DNA from: CAYQAE01 sp964415445 [NCBI: uncultured archaeon]
GTDB taxonomy: Archaea > CAYQAE01
Direction: 5' to 3'
Assembly (NCBI GenBank): GCA_964415445.1
Contig: CAYQAE010000004.1
Coordinates: 24,695-59,523 of the forward strand
Length of the DNA stretch: 34,829 bases
Below, in pieces: positions 1 to 8,009 of this stretch; the stretch's first letter is position 1, and each line of letters begins with the position of its first letter. Under the pieces are notes generated by a model, which made no database searches, was not told the origin of the DNA, and saw only the letters and a list, made by a program, of their open reading frames with translations. The position numbers were made by a program, and so were the translations under genes.

Positions 1-45
1 TTCATATGTTTCACATATAGATAATATAAAAGAATAGAGAAAAAA

Positions 46-411
46 TTATTCGTTTAATATTTTTTTGGCAGTTTCAATTACCTTTTCAGGTTCAAAAGGC
101 TTAACAATAAATGATTTGGCCCCATAACTTAGTGCATCTTCTACTAATTCTTTATGATCTAAAGCAGTACACATAATTATTTTAGCATCTTTGTCATGTT
201 TTAAAATTGCTCTAGCTGCATCTACACCACCCATCTCAGGCATTACTATATCCATAGTAACCAAATCAGGTTTCAATTTTTTATATTTTTCTATTGCTTC
301 CATCCCATCTTTTGCTTCTCCAATTACCTCGTAACCATTATTGGTAAATATTTCTGTTAGCATTTTTCTCATAAATTTAGAATCGTCTACAACCATAATT
401 TTTGCGCACAT
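46..411 (-). CDS. CheY-like single-domain response regulator
   Basis: A 121-residue protein made of one receiver domain. The acidic pair D9/D10, the phospho-acceptor D54 in TMDIVMPEMGG, T82 and K104 in FIVKPF are all in the expected places, so phosphorylation should work. There is no output domain; such proteins act by docking to a partner, for example the archaellum switch through CheF or another kinase pathway. No histidine kinase or chemotaxis gene is visible in this window, so the partner is unknown. It diverges from the DHH gene at 514. A TATA-like box on the minus strand at 430-438 lies about 24 nt before the ATG, suggesting a leaderless transcript. The family call is firm; a CheY role in taxis is inferred. 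Confidence 0.9.
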   Translation of the reverse strand: MCAKIMVVDDSKFMRKMLTEIFTNNGYEVIGEAKDGMEAIEKYKKLKPDLVTMDIVMPEMGGVDAARAILKHDKDAKIIMCTALDHKELVEDALSYGAKSFIVKPFEPEKVIETAKKILNE

Positions 412-429
412 TTTTTTTCACATGGATTT

Positions 430-438
430 ATTTTTATA
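430..438 (-). promoter_or_regulatory. TATA box (box A) for the CheY-like gene
   Basis: Read on the minus strand this is TATAAAAAT. Its centre is about 24 nt upstream of the ATG at 411, which fits a start of transcription at or next to the start codon. Inferred from position and sequence only. Confidence 0.45.
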
Positions 439-513
439 CAATAGATAATACCTTGAACTTTAAAGTTTTAATTAATTGTTTTCTAAATAATTTTTTGTTT
501 ATTTATAATAAAT

Positions 514-1620
514 GTGATATTTGTGGATGTAAATAAATTTAGAAATTTAGTCAATGACAAAGAAATTAATATAATAACTCATAATGATCCCGATGGAATA
601 GTAGCATCTGCTGTATTTATCCGAGCATTAAAAGATATGGGATATAAAATAGATAAGAAAAATATATTTTTTGAAGGACCTTCTAATATCCAAAATAAAA
701 AATCTAAATTTTTGGATGAAAATAGTGAATTTTCTTTAAGTGGTATTATAGTTATATTAGATTTACCTTATCATGAAAAAGCAGATATCTGGCTTGATCA
801 TCATGAATCAAATAAAGCAATTAAAAATATTTCAGATAAGATTTTAATAAATTCACAAGAAAAATCTGCATCTTATCTTACTTATGATTTTTTTGTGAAT
901 AATTTGGGCTTAAATAAGAATATTTTTGATCTAAAATTTTTGAACTATGTTGATGCAAGAGACAGAGGTATAAAACCAAAAGAAAATAAAGTAGAATATG
1001 AAGACATTTCTTTATCAATTTATGAAAATAGAAATTCTTATTCTTTTTTTAAAAATTTAGTAATGGAATTGGTAGATAATGATAATATTTTGGAGATATC
1101 AAATAATCGACATGTGAAAAAGCGAGAAAAAAAAAAGAGAAAAAAAATTGAAAGAGGTATATTAGAACTTAAAAATATGGTAATTGCAAAAGAAAAAGAA
1201 GATTTTATTGCAAATATTGATAATGAAAGTGAAAAGCCCTTAAATGATAAAACAAAAAGATTTATTTTCTATTATAATGGTTTTGTGTTTTTAGATTTGA
1301 GTGATATCATAAATTACGAAATTGAAAATAAATATGGTATCACACTTCCCTATTTTATTTTGGAAAAGGAGCTTAATAAAAAAAATTTAGATTTTTCATT
1401 TTTTTTGGTCTATGCAGGTGATGATAAAACCGGAAATATTCATTGTTCAATTAGTATAAATCAAAAAAAAGATAGATTATCAAAAGAAATCGATGTTAGC
1501 AAATTTGCTCATAAGTATGGTGGAGGAGGACATAAATTTGTAGCTGGATTTACTATCTTACCAAATAAGTATTTAGAAGTAATTTATGATATTTTAGAAT
1601 CTTTTAATAGCTATTTGTAA
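514..1620 (+). CDS. DHH-family phosphoesterase (archaeal RecJ/NrnA-like)
   Basis: 368 residues. Metal-binding motifs of the DHH superfamily are present: HNDPDG near residues 23-28, the DHH signature D95-H96-H97 and a C-terminal YGGGGHKFVAGF motif of the DHHA1 domain. Members cleave nucleic-acid or nucleotide phosphodiesters with Mn2+; the substrate cannot be told from sequence. A strongly basic stretch (KKREKKKRKK, about residue 200) sits between the two domains and could bind RNA or DNA. The start used is GTG 514; GTG 523 is an alternative because no clear ribosome site is seen. A second DHH gene of different length lies at 27913-28902, so the organism has at least two. Annotated as a DHH phosphoesterase without a specific substrate. 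Confidence 0.85.
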   Translation: MIFVDVNKFRNLVNDKEINIITHNDPDGIVASAVFIRALKDMGYKIDKKNIFFEGPSNIQNKKSKFLDENSEFSLSGIIVILDLPYHEKADIWLDHHESNKAIKNISDKILINSQEKSASYLTYDFFVNNLGLNKNIFDLKFLNYVDARDRGIKPKENKVEYEDISLSIYENRNSYSFFKNLVMELVDNDNILEISNNRHVKKREKKKRKKIERGILELKNMVIAKEKEDFIANIDNESEKPLNDKTKRFIFYYNGFVFLDLSDIINYEIENKYGITLPYFILEKELNKKNLDFSFFLVYAGDDKTGNIHCSISINQKKDRLSKEIDVSKFAHKYGGGGHKFVAGFTILPNKYLEVIYDILESFNSYL

Positions 1621-1672
1621 ATTAATATTTCATTTGCAAAAATATTAATAGTTAAAATATATAGTATTAGAT

Positions 1673-2380
1673 ATGGGTTTAGATGTAACATATATAATTT
1701 CAAATTTTATACTTTTGATAGTTGAGCTTGTAATATTTACCTTTTCTCTTCTAATTTATAAAAATACAAAAGGTGCATCATTAGCTTATAAAAAATGGGC
1801 AATTGCGACAGGAACATTACTTATTGCTGCTTTAATCCATATAATTGGGGGATTAGCTTTTGGTTTATCTGAAGAAGGTAGTTCTAATCTTAATGAATTT
1901 CAAAAACTTATAAGTGGTGTAATAACTCTTTTGGCCTATTTTTATATTCCTGTAGGGGTTATGTATCTTTCAAAAGATATGAATTTTTCTGATTTAAATG
2001 AAAAGAAGATAAAAAACTACAAATTAATGTTTTTTTTAATTATATTTTTGATTAATATTTTTTTGGGGATATTTATTCCATTTTTTAAAATAAGGAAAAT
2101 TTTAGGTATTATACATGCTATACTCTATACTTTTGTATGGATATTTGCTCTAAATTTTTTTGCAACTCTTTATAAAAAAATGATGGATATAACAGGAAAT
2201 AATTGTTGGTTATATCTATATATTGCTATCTGGGCAGGGTTATTTAATAATATATTCCTATTAATGCAGTTTTTAATATTATCTTGGTTTGTTTTGTTTG
2301 TTTTATTAATTAGAGTAGTTATGGCTATTGCATTTATATTTGGATTTTTAAAATTAGCTAAAATGCTTAAAGTAATTTAG
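1673..2380 (+). CDS. Seven-helix membrane protein of unknown function
   Basis: 235 residues with about seven hydrophobic segments (roughly 5-30, 38-60, 80-98, 115-135, 140-162, 178-197 and 202-232) and a short basic C-terminal tail ending LKLAKMLKVI. Size, helix number and a tail of this type resemble the two minus-strand membrane proteins that follow it at 2414 and 3297, so it may be a distant member of the same group, though I see no strong sequence identity. It begins with ATG preceded by AT-rich sequence (ATATATAG about 20 nt upstream), fitting a leaderless transcript. No catalytic or transport motif is recognised. It converges on the 2414-3142 gene, with a 33-nt gap. Confidence 0.65.
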   Translation: MGLDVTYIISNFILLIVELVIFTFSLLIYKNTKGASLAYKKWAIATGTLLIAALIHIIGGLAFGLSEEGSSNLNEFQKLISGVITLLAYFYIPVGVMYLSKDMNFSDLNEKKIKNYKLMFFLIIFLINIFLGIFIPFFKIRKILGIIHAILYTFVWIFALNFFATLYKKMMDITGNNCWLYLYIAIWAGLFNNIFLLMQFLILSWFVLFVLLIRVVMAIAFIFGFLKLAKMLKVI

Positions 2381-2413
2381 AAATGGAAAATAAAATGGGA
2401 TATAGGTTTATAT

Positions 2414-3142
2414 TTAGCATAAAGTTTTAGCTATTTTATGCACTTTTAAAAAGGATAAAAAGAAGGGAATAAGAATAATAAATAGTCCGACAATTGAAAA
2501 ACTAATATTACTTATAGGTACATCTGTAAAAATTTTATCACCTAGCTCTATAGATTTAAGATTTTCTGTGGTAATTACTCCACCAATTAACATAATTATT
2601 ATCGCAGCACCATATTGAAAAACAACTTTCCCCAAAATATCACTGAATGCACCTCTATATTGTAAAAAAGCTGAAAAAATTAAAATTATAGCAGTAATAT
2701 AAAAAATTGCAGCTATATCATTAAAGAAATTATAAATAGATTCAGAAAAAATCAAAAAGATATGATAAAAAATTTCGTATATTACCATAAAAACAATCAT
2801 AAAAAAAGCTGCACTGTATAATTTTTGAGATCTTTGAAAGTTTGGTAGATCAAGATGTGCTAATATATCTGTATTTTTTAAAAAAAATGCCATACCAATT
2901 ATAGGCGTAGTATAAGTAAGATAGGCAAATGAAATGCTTTCAGCTGTATTTAGAGGTGGAAAAATAATATAACGTAAAAATACGCTTATAATAGTAATAG
3001 TATAAAAAATTAAACCGAAAATATAGTATCTAAATTGGTCTTTATCTAACCTAAAAAATTCATATAAACTCCACAAAACTAAAAACATAATTATAGAACA
3101 TAAACTAGTAAATATGATTGCTAAAAATAAAGTAGGTTCCAT
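2414..3142 (-). CDS. Seven-helix membrane protein, tandem paralogue A
   Basis: 242 residues with about seven predicted membrane helices. It aligns without gaps over its whole length with the neighbouring gene at 3297-4025; shared blocks include LYEFFRLDK, FQRSQKLY, QYRGAFSDILGK, GGVITTE and the C-terminal VHKIAKTLC. Conserved charged and polar residues inside or next to helices suggest a constrained function such as sensing or ligand binding; the layout recalls the membrane sensor modules of archaeal kinases, but no kinase domain is attached. Function unknown. The similar upstream sequence of both copies shows that the promoter was duplicated together with the gene. Confidence 0.75.
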   Translation of the reverse strand: MEPTLFLAIIFTSLCSIIMFLVLWSLYEFFRLDKDQFRYYIFGLIFYTITIISVFLRYIIFPPLNTAESISFAYLTYTTPIIGMAFFLKNTDILAHLDLPNFQRSQKLYSAAFFMIVFMVIYEIFYHIFLIFSESIYNFFNDIAAIFYITAIILIFSAFLQYRGAFSDILGKVVFQYGAAIIIMLIGGVITTENLKSIELGDKIFTDVPISNISFSIVGLFIILIPFFLSFLKVHKIAKTLC

Positions 3143-3296
3143 AAAATATTTTTTGAGCTTAAAAGATAAAAATTTTTTGTGAATTTTTCTTGATTTTTAT
3201 TTATTGATCTAATGATTGTAAAAATAAAATTTTATTTTTGAAATACTAAGAAATTTGGTCAGAAAATTTTTATATGAGGCTTTTTGAAATAATAAA

Positions 3297-4025
3297 CTAG
3301 CATAGAGTTTTAGCTATTTTATGTACTCTTAAAAAGGATAAAAGAAAAGAAACAAAAATAATAAACAATCCTATAATTGAAAAACTTAGATTAACAATTG
3401 CAAGATCTGTAAAAACTTTATCACCTATCTCTAAATCTCTAAGAGTCTCAGTAGTAATCACTCCACCAATTAACATTAATATTACTGCAGCACAATATTG
3501 AAAAATTACTTTTCCTAAAATATCACTAAATGCGCCCCTATATTGTAAAAAGGCCATGAAAGTTAAAATTATAGCACTGATATAAAAAATTGGAGCTATT
3601 TTGTTTAAAAGATTATAAATTGATTCAGAAACTATCAAAAAAATATGATAAATAAATATATGGTTTATTGTCAAAATTATCATAAAAAAAGCTGCATTAT
3701 ATAATTTTTGAGATCTTTGAAAGCCTGCTAAATCTCGATGTGCTAATACATCTGTGCTTTTTAAAAAAAATGCCATCCCAATTAAAGGCGAGATATATGT
3801 AAGATAAGCAAATAAAATACTTTCACCTTTATTTAAAGGCGGAAAAACAATATAACGTAAAAACAAACTTACAATAGCAACAGTATAGAAGATTAAACCA
3901 ATAATAAAATACTTAAATTGCTCTTTATCTAATCTAAAAAATTCATATAGATTCCATAAAACTAAAATTATAATTAGAATACTCAAAACAGTGAATATAA
4001 TAGCTAAAAATAGAGTGGATTCCAT
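3297..4025 (-). CDS. Seven-helix membrane protein, tandem paralogue B
   Basis: 242 residues from the ATG at 4025. A start 9 nt further upstream is possible, but this ATG gives exactly the same N-terminus (ME-TLFLAIIF) and length as paralogue A at 2414-3142. The two proteins are well over half identical and align without gaps, so this is a recent tandem duplication. Differences cluster in the hydrophobic helices; the motifs FQRSQKLY, QYRGAFSDILGK and VHKIAKTLC are unchanged. A TATA-like CTTTATAT on the minus strand lies about 30 nt upstream of the start. Function unknown. Confidence 0.75.
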   Translation of the reverse strand: MESTLFLAIIFTVLSILIIILVLWNLYEFFRLDKEQFKYFIIGLIFYTVAIVSLFLRYIVFPPLNKGESILFAYLTYISPLIGMAFFLKSTDVLAHRDLAGFQRSQKLYNAAFFMIILTINHIFIYHIFLIVSESIYNLLNKIAPIFYISAIILTFMAFLQYRGAFSDILGKVIFQYCAAVILMLIGGVITTETLRDLEIGDKVFTDLAIVNLSFSIIGLFIIFVSFLLSFLRVHKIAKTLC

Positions 4026-4124
4026 AATACACACTTTTTTGAATTTAAAGAGATATAAAGTTTTTGTGAACTTTATTTATCTAAATTCTTTATTTGAAGT
4101 TATTGAAAATGTTATTATTTGCTA

Positions 4125-4979
4125 TTAACTTGTAGTTATTTTTCTTTTTTGTTTTTCTAATTTAGCAATTATAGGATATAATATAAGCCCTGTAATAAAT
4201 CCACCTAAATGGCCTACTAGACTAATTAAGGCTAGATCTCCTTCATATAATAATAAATTTGATAAAGAATAAGCAACAAAGATAGTTGTAAATATCCATA
4301 ATTTAACTTTTACAGTTTTATATAATACATAAATTACAAATAAAATAAATAAAATCGTTATTACTAAAATGATTCTATCTACATTTTTATCTGAAAGAAT
4401 TGTCCCGAAATATTTTCCTATCTCTGGAATCATATATTTAAATAACCTTGCAAAAGGATAGATTATTAGAGCTGCTATAAAAGAGGTAAGTGGCCACTTT
4501 ATTCGCACATGAGGCCTCCATATAACTGCAGATGCTACAACCCCATATACTGCAGCAGATGCACCAATTATACTCTCATCTTCGCTATCTTCACCATAAT
4601 TTGGATATATTGCACAACTTAGCCCAACCGCAGCTAATCCTGATATAAAATACAATAATAAAAATCTCTTTGTGCCTAATCTTTTTTCAACCATACATCC
4701 CATCAAAAATAGTGCTACCATATTACCTAAAATATGCAGAAGATCATCATGAAAAAACATAGATGTAACAGAAGTATATATCTTTTTACCTTCTAATATC
4801 TCTGAGGGTTTAAATCCATAATCATCTCTTATATCTTCATTGAGTTCTAGATTAAGAGGATCATTAATAAATTCTGCCCATTGAAATGAATAAAAGAATA
4901 TTAAAATATTTAAAATTAAAAGAAAAGAAATACCTTTGTAAATATTTATATCTAAAGACACTTTTTTTGGCCTTGGCAT
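4125..4979 (-). CDS. Rhomboid-family intramembrane serine protease
   Basis: 284 residues. The rhomboid core shows the H-x3-N pair (H82, N86 in LLHILGNM), the nucleophile motif GAS (S141) and the second catalytic residue H257 in GHLGGFITG, with six or more membrane helices around them. The family cuts membrane proteins within or near their helices. The residue after the serine is Ala, giving GASA instead of the usual GASG. The hydrophilic loop at about residues 35-70, between the first helix and the core, is acidic. It diverges from the HAD gene at 5033 and appears to share a TATA region with it (5002-5017). The ATG at 4979 is about 27 nt from that box, so a leaderless start is likely. Confidence 0.85.
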   Translation of the reverse strand: MPRPKKVSLDINIYKGISFLLILNILIFFYSFQWAEFINDPLNLELNEDIRDDYGFKPSEILEGKKIYTSVTSMFFHDDLLHILGNMVALFLMGCMVEKRLGTKRFLLLYFISGLAAVGLSCAIYPNYGEDSEDESIIGASAAVYGVVASAVIWRPHVRIKWPLTSFIAALIIYPFARLFKYMIPEIGKYFGTILSDKNVDRIILVITILFILFVIYVLYKTVKVKLWIFTTIFVAYSLSNLLLYEGDLALISLVGHLGGFITGLILYPIIAKLEKQKRKITTS

Positions 4980-5001
4980 AAAAAAATGAAATAATGCTTT
5001 A

Positions 5002-5017
5002 TTTTTATAATTTTTTT
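5002..5017. promoter_or_regulatory. Shared bidirectional TATA region
   Basis: TTTTTATAATTTTTTT reads as a TATA box on both strands (TTTATAAT on plus, TTATAAAAA on minus). The HAD phosphatase start (5033) and the rhomboid start (4979) lie about 25-29 nt away on either side, each at the distance expected for leaderless transcription. The 53-nt gap holds no other candidate box. Inferred from spacing. Confidence 0.5.
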
Positions 5018-5032
5018 CTAGAAGTTTTTTTT

Positions 5033-5674
5033 ATGAATCTAAAAATGATTTTTTTTGATCTTGAAGGAGTATTAGTCCAAGGAAAAAATATATGGGTCAG
5101 GATGCATGAAAAATTTAATACTCTAGATAAAGATAAATTATATCTAGATCAATTTTTCTCAAATAAATTTGGATACAGCAAATGGGCATCTAAAGTTGTA
5201 AATTTGTGGAAAGGTGGAGATATAAAAATTTTATATGATTTAATTGAAGATATAGTTTATTCAGAAGGTATAAATGAATTATTTGCTTATCTAAAGAAAA
5301 AAGATGTAAAATCATATATTTTGAGCACTGCAATTGATCAGTTGGTCAAAAAAGTTGCAAATGATTTGAAAATTAATAGATATCTTGCTACTAAGATCTG
5401 TGAAGATCAGGGAAAAATAACAGGTGATATAAAAATCGGATGTTCTTTTTATACTAAAGGTGAAGTATTATCTAAAATTGCAAAAGAAGAAAATGTTGAT
5501 CTAAAAAATATTATGGCGATAGGTGATGCAATAAATGATCTATCAATGTTTAAAAAGGCGGATATATCAATTGCTTTTAATTCTAAATGTAGCCGATTAA
5601 AGAAAATTGCAACTCATATTGTTAATTCTAATAATTTATTAGATGTTTTAGAAATTATAAAAACTTATGTTTGA
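5033..5674 (+). CDS. HAD-superfamily phosphatase, phosphoserine phosphatase-like
   Basis: 213 residues from the ATG at 5033. A longer reading frame starts at 4994, but its extra 13 residues precede the conserved first strand and overlap the promoter. HAD motif I is FFDLEGVL (D9, E11), motif II is ILSTA (S98), the motif III lysine is probably K142, and motif IV is GDAINDLSM (D165, D169). The DxEG form and overall size fit SerB/ThrH-type phosphoserine phosphatases, which release serine from O-phosphoserine. That is of interest because sepS at 32489 charges phosphoserine onto tRNA. Substrate remains inferred; other small phosphomonoesters are possible. Confidence 0.75.
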   Translation: MNLKMIFFDLEGVLVQGKNIWVRMHEKFNTLDKDKLYLDQFFSNKFGYSKWASKVVNLWKGGDIKILYDLIEDIVYSEGINELFAYLKKKDVKSYILSTAIDQLVKKVANDLKINRYLATKICEDQGKITGDIKIGCSFYTKGEVLSKIAKEENVDLKNIMAIGDAINDLSMFKKADISIAFNSKCSRLKKIATHIVNSNNLLDVLEIIKTYV

Positions 5675-5696
5675 ATAATTAATTTGGAGATAATTA

Positions 5697-6608
5697 ATGA
5701 ATATATTAGTAGATTCCCTATCTAAAAAATTTGAAAAAAAAGGCAAAGAGTTTTGGGCAATAGAAGATGTATCATTTGAAGCAAAAAAAGGTGAAATCTT
5801 TGGTCTTTTAGGTCCAAATGGAGCAGGAAAAACTACTACTTTCAAAATAATTTCTACCTTAATTTATCCTGATATGGGTTTTGTAAAGATAGGTGGATAT
5901 GATCATTTTAAGAATATCAAAAAAGTTAGAAAGATGCTTGGAGTATCTTTTGGTACAGATTTAATTTATCATCGACTTAGTGCAAAAGACAATCTTCTAT
6001 ATTTTGGAAGAATTTATGAAATTAATAATTTAAAAAATCGAGTTGATGAACTTCTAAAATTTATGGGACTATCTGAGAGAGCTGATGATCTAGTTGAGAA
6101 ATTTAGTTTAGGTATGAAATCAAGGTTATCTATTGCTCGTGCGATTTTGCATGATCCTCCAATATTATTATTAGATGAGCCAACTTCAGGATTGGATCCT
6201 TCTTTTGCAATTGATCTAAGAGAGTTAATCTCTAAGATGGCAAAAGATAAGACTATACTTTTATCTACCCATTATATGCAGGAAGCAGATCAAATTTGTG
6301 ATAGAATTGCTTTAATTGACAAAGGTAAAATTATTGCAAAAGATAAACCTGAAGCAATTAAATCAAAGTTAGAAAAGAAGACATACTTAGTTTCAGGTAA
6401 AATTGAGCCAAAAATAATTGAGAAAATAAAAAATCTTATTGGAGTGAAATCTGCATACATCTCAAAGGGAATGATTCGAGTTATTTTAAAAGATCAATCA
6501 TATATTAGAGATCTAGATAAATTAGTGGAAAATAATAAATCAGAATATCTAAAGCGAGAAGAAGATATACCAACTTTAGAAGATGCATTTATTAGTATGG
6601 TGGAATAG
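5697..6608 (+). CDS. ABC transporter ATP-binding protein (ABC-2 exporter)
   Basis: 303 residues. Walker A GPNGAGKTT (39-47), signature FSLGM (136-140, a variant of LSGGM), Walker B ILLLDE (156-161), D-loop SGLDP and the switch histidine in STHYMQEA (H192) are all present. A C-terminal extension of about 75 residues is typical of CcmA/DrrA-type exporters. A clear ribosome site (GGAGATAAT) precedes the ATG. The permease gene follows with no gap, so they form one operon and one exporter. Cargo is unknown; lipids, drugs or polysaccharide are usual for the family. Confidence 0.92.
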   Translation: MNILVDSLSKKFEKKGKEFWAIEDVSFEAKKGEIFGLLGPNGAGKTTTFKIISTLIYPDMGFVKIGGYDHFKNIKKVRKMLGVSFGTDLIYHRLSAKDNLLYFGRIYEINNLKNRVDELLKFMGLSERADDLVEKFSLGMKSRLSIARAILHDPPILLLDEPTSGLDPSFAIDLRELISKMAKDKTILLSTHYMQEADQICDRIALIDKGKIIAKDKPEAIKSKLEKKTYLVSGKIEPKIIEKIKNLIGVKSAYISKGMIRVILKDQSYIRDLDKLVENNKSEYLKREEDIPTLEDAFISMVE

Positions 6609-7397
6609 TTGAGAGGAACATTACAACAAATTGCAGGTGTGGTAGCAAAAGAATGGAAACTTGCAATTAGGTTTAAGAGTGCAATTATTCCAAAAATTGT
6701 AAGACCATTTATGTGGGTTATTACACCTTTTTTAATATATAGTGTTTCTTTTAAAGCTGGATTTGGTGATTTGGGCCAATTAACTGAAGATAATGCTCTA
6801 GCTTTTTTAGCTATTGGAATTGTTATGTATGATGTTGCCTGGAAGATGTTTGAAGCATTTGATATGCGAGAAGAAAAATTTTGGAAAACTCTTGAAGGTA
6901 CTTTGATGGCACCAATAAGTAGGTTTACTTATTTTTTAGGTAAATCTATATTTATAATGTCTTTCTTTTTAGTATCTGATCTTCCAATGTTGATTGTAAC
7001 ATTTTATGTTGCTGGAGTATCTTTAGATGTAGTTTTATTGCTAATTTTAGCTATTTTTTCTACTTGGTTGATATGGATGGGAATTGGAATATTTATGGCA
7101 GGAGTCTCACTTTTTTCTGAAGGTATATTTACTTTGTTTTTGTTATATGGGCTTTGGGTAGTGCAGATGGTATCTGGGGTATTTTTTCCAGTTGAAGTAC
7201 TACCTGATATCTTAATTTATCTTGGCAAAGCTCTACCCCTATATCATGCTATCTATTTAGCTAGGGCGCCTATTATTGGTCAATCTATTCAAATGACATC
7301 TGTAATTTATTTAGGTGTTTTTTCAATTGTCACACCAATATTAGGTGTTATTTTATTTAATGAGATGTATAAAAGAAAAGGTATTGTAGGTTATTAA
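6609..7397 (+). CDS. ABC-2 type transporter permease
   Basis: 262 residues with about six membrane helices in the ABC-2 pattern. The region GVFFPVEVLPDILIYLGKALPLYH near the C-terminal end matches the conserved stretch of DrrB/NodJ-like permeases. The start is TTG directly after the stop codon of the ATP-binding gene, with GGTGG a few bases upstream as ribosome site. The two subunits should dimerise to form the export channel. A small unknown gene follows at 7417, probably in the same transcript. Confidence 0.88.
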   Translation: MRGTLQQIAGVVAKEWKLAIRFKSAIIPKIVRPFMWVITPFLIYSVSFKAGFGDLGQLTEDNALAFLAIGIVMYDVAWKMFEAFDMREEKFWKTLEGTLMAPISRFTYFLGKSIFIMSFFLVSDLPMLIVTFYVAGVSLDVVLLLILAIFSTWLIWMGIGIFMAGVSLFSEGIFTLFLLYGLWVVQMVSGVFFPVEVLPDILIYLGKALPLYHAIYLARAPIIGQSIQMTSVIYLGVFSIVTPILGVILFNEMYKRKGIVGY

Positions 7398-7416
7398 ATT
7401 TTTAGAGGTGATTTAG

Positions 7417-7605
7417 TTGGTTGAAATGATTGAAGTTTTAGAATGGGAAAGTATACAAACAATGCATCATGATTTGTTTTATGTTAGATTAAAAGAGAAA
7501 GAGCAGATTAAAAAAATAGCAGAACAGCTAAATTTGCATTTTATATTCAAAAAAGGGAATGAATTGCTCTGTGTAGGAAATCATGTCATTTATTGGTATA
7601 AATGA
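7417..7605 (+). CDS. Small protein of unknown function downstream of the exporter
   Basis: 62 residues from TTG 7417; GAGGTGAT at 7403-7410 is a strong ribosome site at the right distance and decides this start. The protein is soluble, starts with a predicted strand-helix pattern and ends VIYWYK. I do not recognise a family. It lies 19 nt after the permease gene and so is likely co-transcribed with the exporter. Its 3' end overlaps the end of the convergent HIT gene by 16 nt. Confidence 0.6.
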   Translation: MVEMIEVLEWESIQTMHHDLFYVRLKEKEQIKKIAEQLNLHFIFKKGNELLCVGNHVIYWYK

Positions 7606-8000
7606 TTTATTCTACCCTTTAATGTCTCTGATAGTTCTTTAAGTTCCTTTGTATCTTCTTTTGGTTTCCAATTGATATCTAATCCTTCATCTTTAGTTTT
7701 AGGTATGATATGAAAATGTACATGGCCTACAGCTTGATTTGCTAATTTTCCATTATTTTGAAGAATGTTGTAGTTTTCACAATTTAGTGCCTTTGCGATA
7801 TTTTTTGCACATTTGACTATCTCAGATAATGTATTATCCTCTACCTCAGTGAGTTTTTGTGAATGTTTTTTTGGAATAACTAAACTGTGTCCCTCACTTA
7901 GTGGACCTATATCTAAAAAAGCTAGAATTTTTTCATTTTCATATATTTTATGGGCAGGAATCTTACCTGATACAATTTTGCAAAAAATACAATCATCCAA
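7590..8000 (-). CDS. HIT-family nucleotide hydrolase/transferase
   Basis: 136 residues. The histidine triad GHVHFHIIP (three His near residues 93-97) and the N-terminal CIFC pair are the marks of the HINT/Fhit branch, which hydrolyses nucleotide phosphoramidates or dinucleoside polyphosphates. A GTG lies at 8009, but AGGTGAT at 8006-8011 on the minus strand is the ribosome site and points to TTG at 8000, giving the usual N-terminus MDDCIFCKI. The ribosome site overlaps the stop codon of the epimerase gene upstream, so the two are translationally coupled. Confidence 0.88.
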   Translation of the reverse strand: MDDCIFCKIVSGKIPAHKIYENEKILAFLDIGPLSEGHSLVIPKKHSQKLTEVEDNTLSEIVKCAKNIAKALNCENYNILQNNGKLANQAVGHVHFHIIPKTKDEGLDINWKPKEDTKELKELSETLKGRINHLYQ

Positions 8001-8009
8001 ATTTATCAC

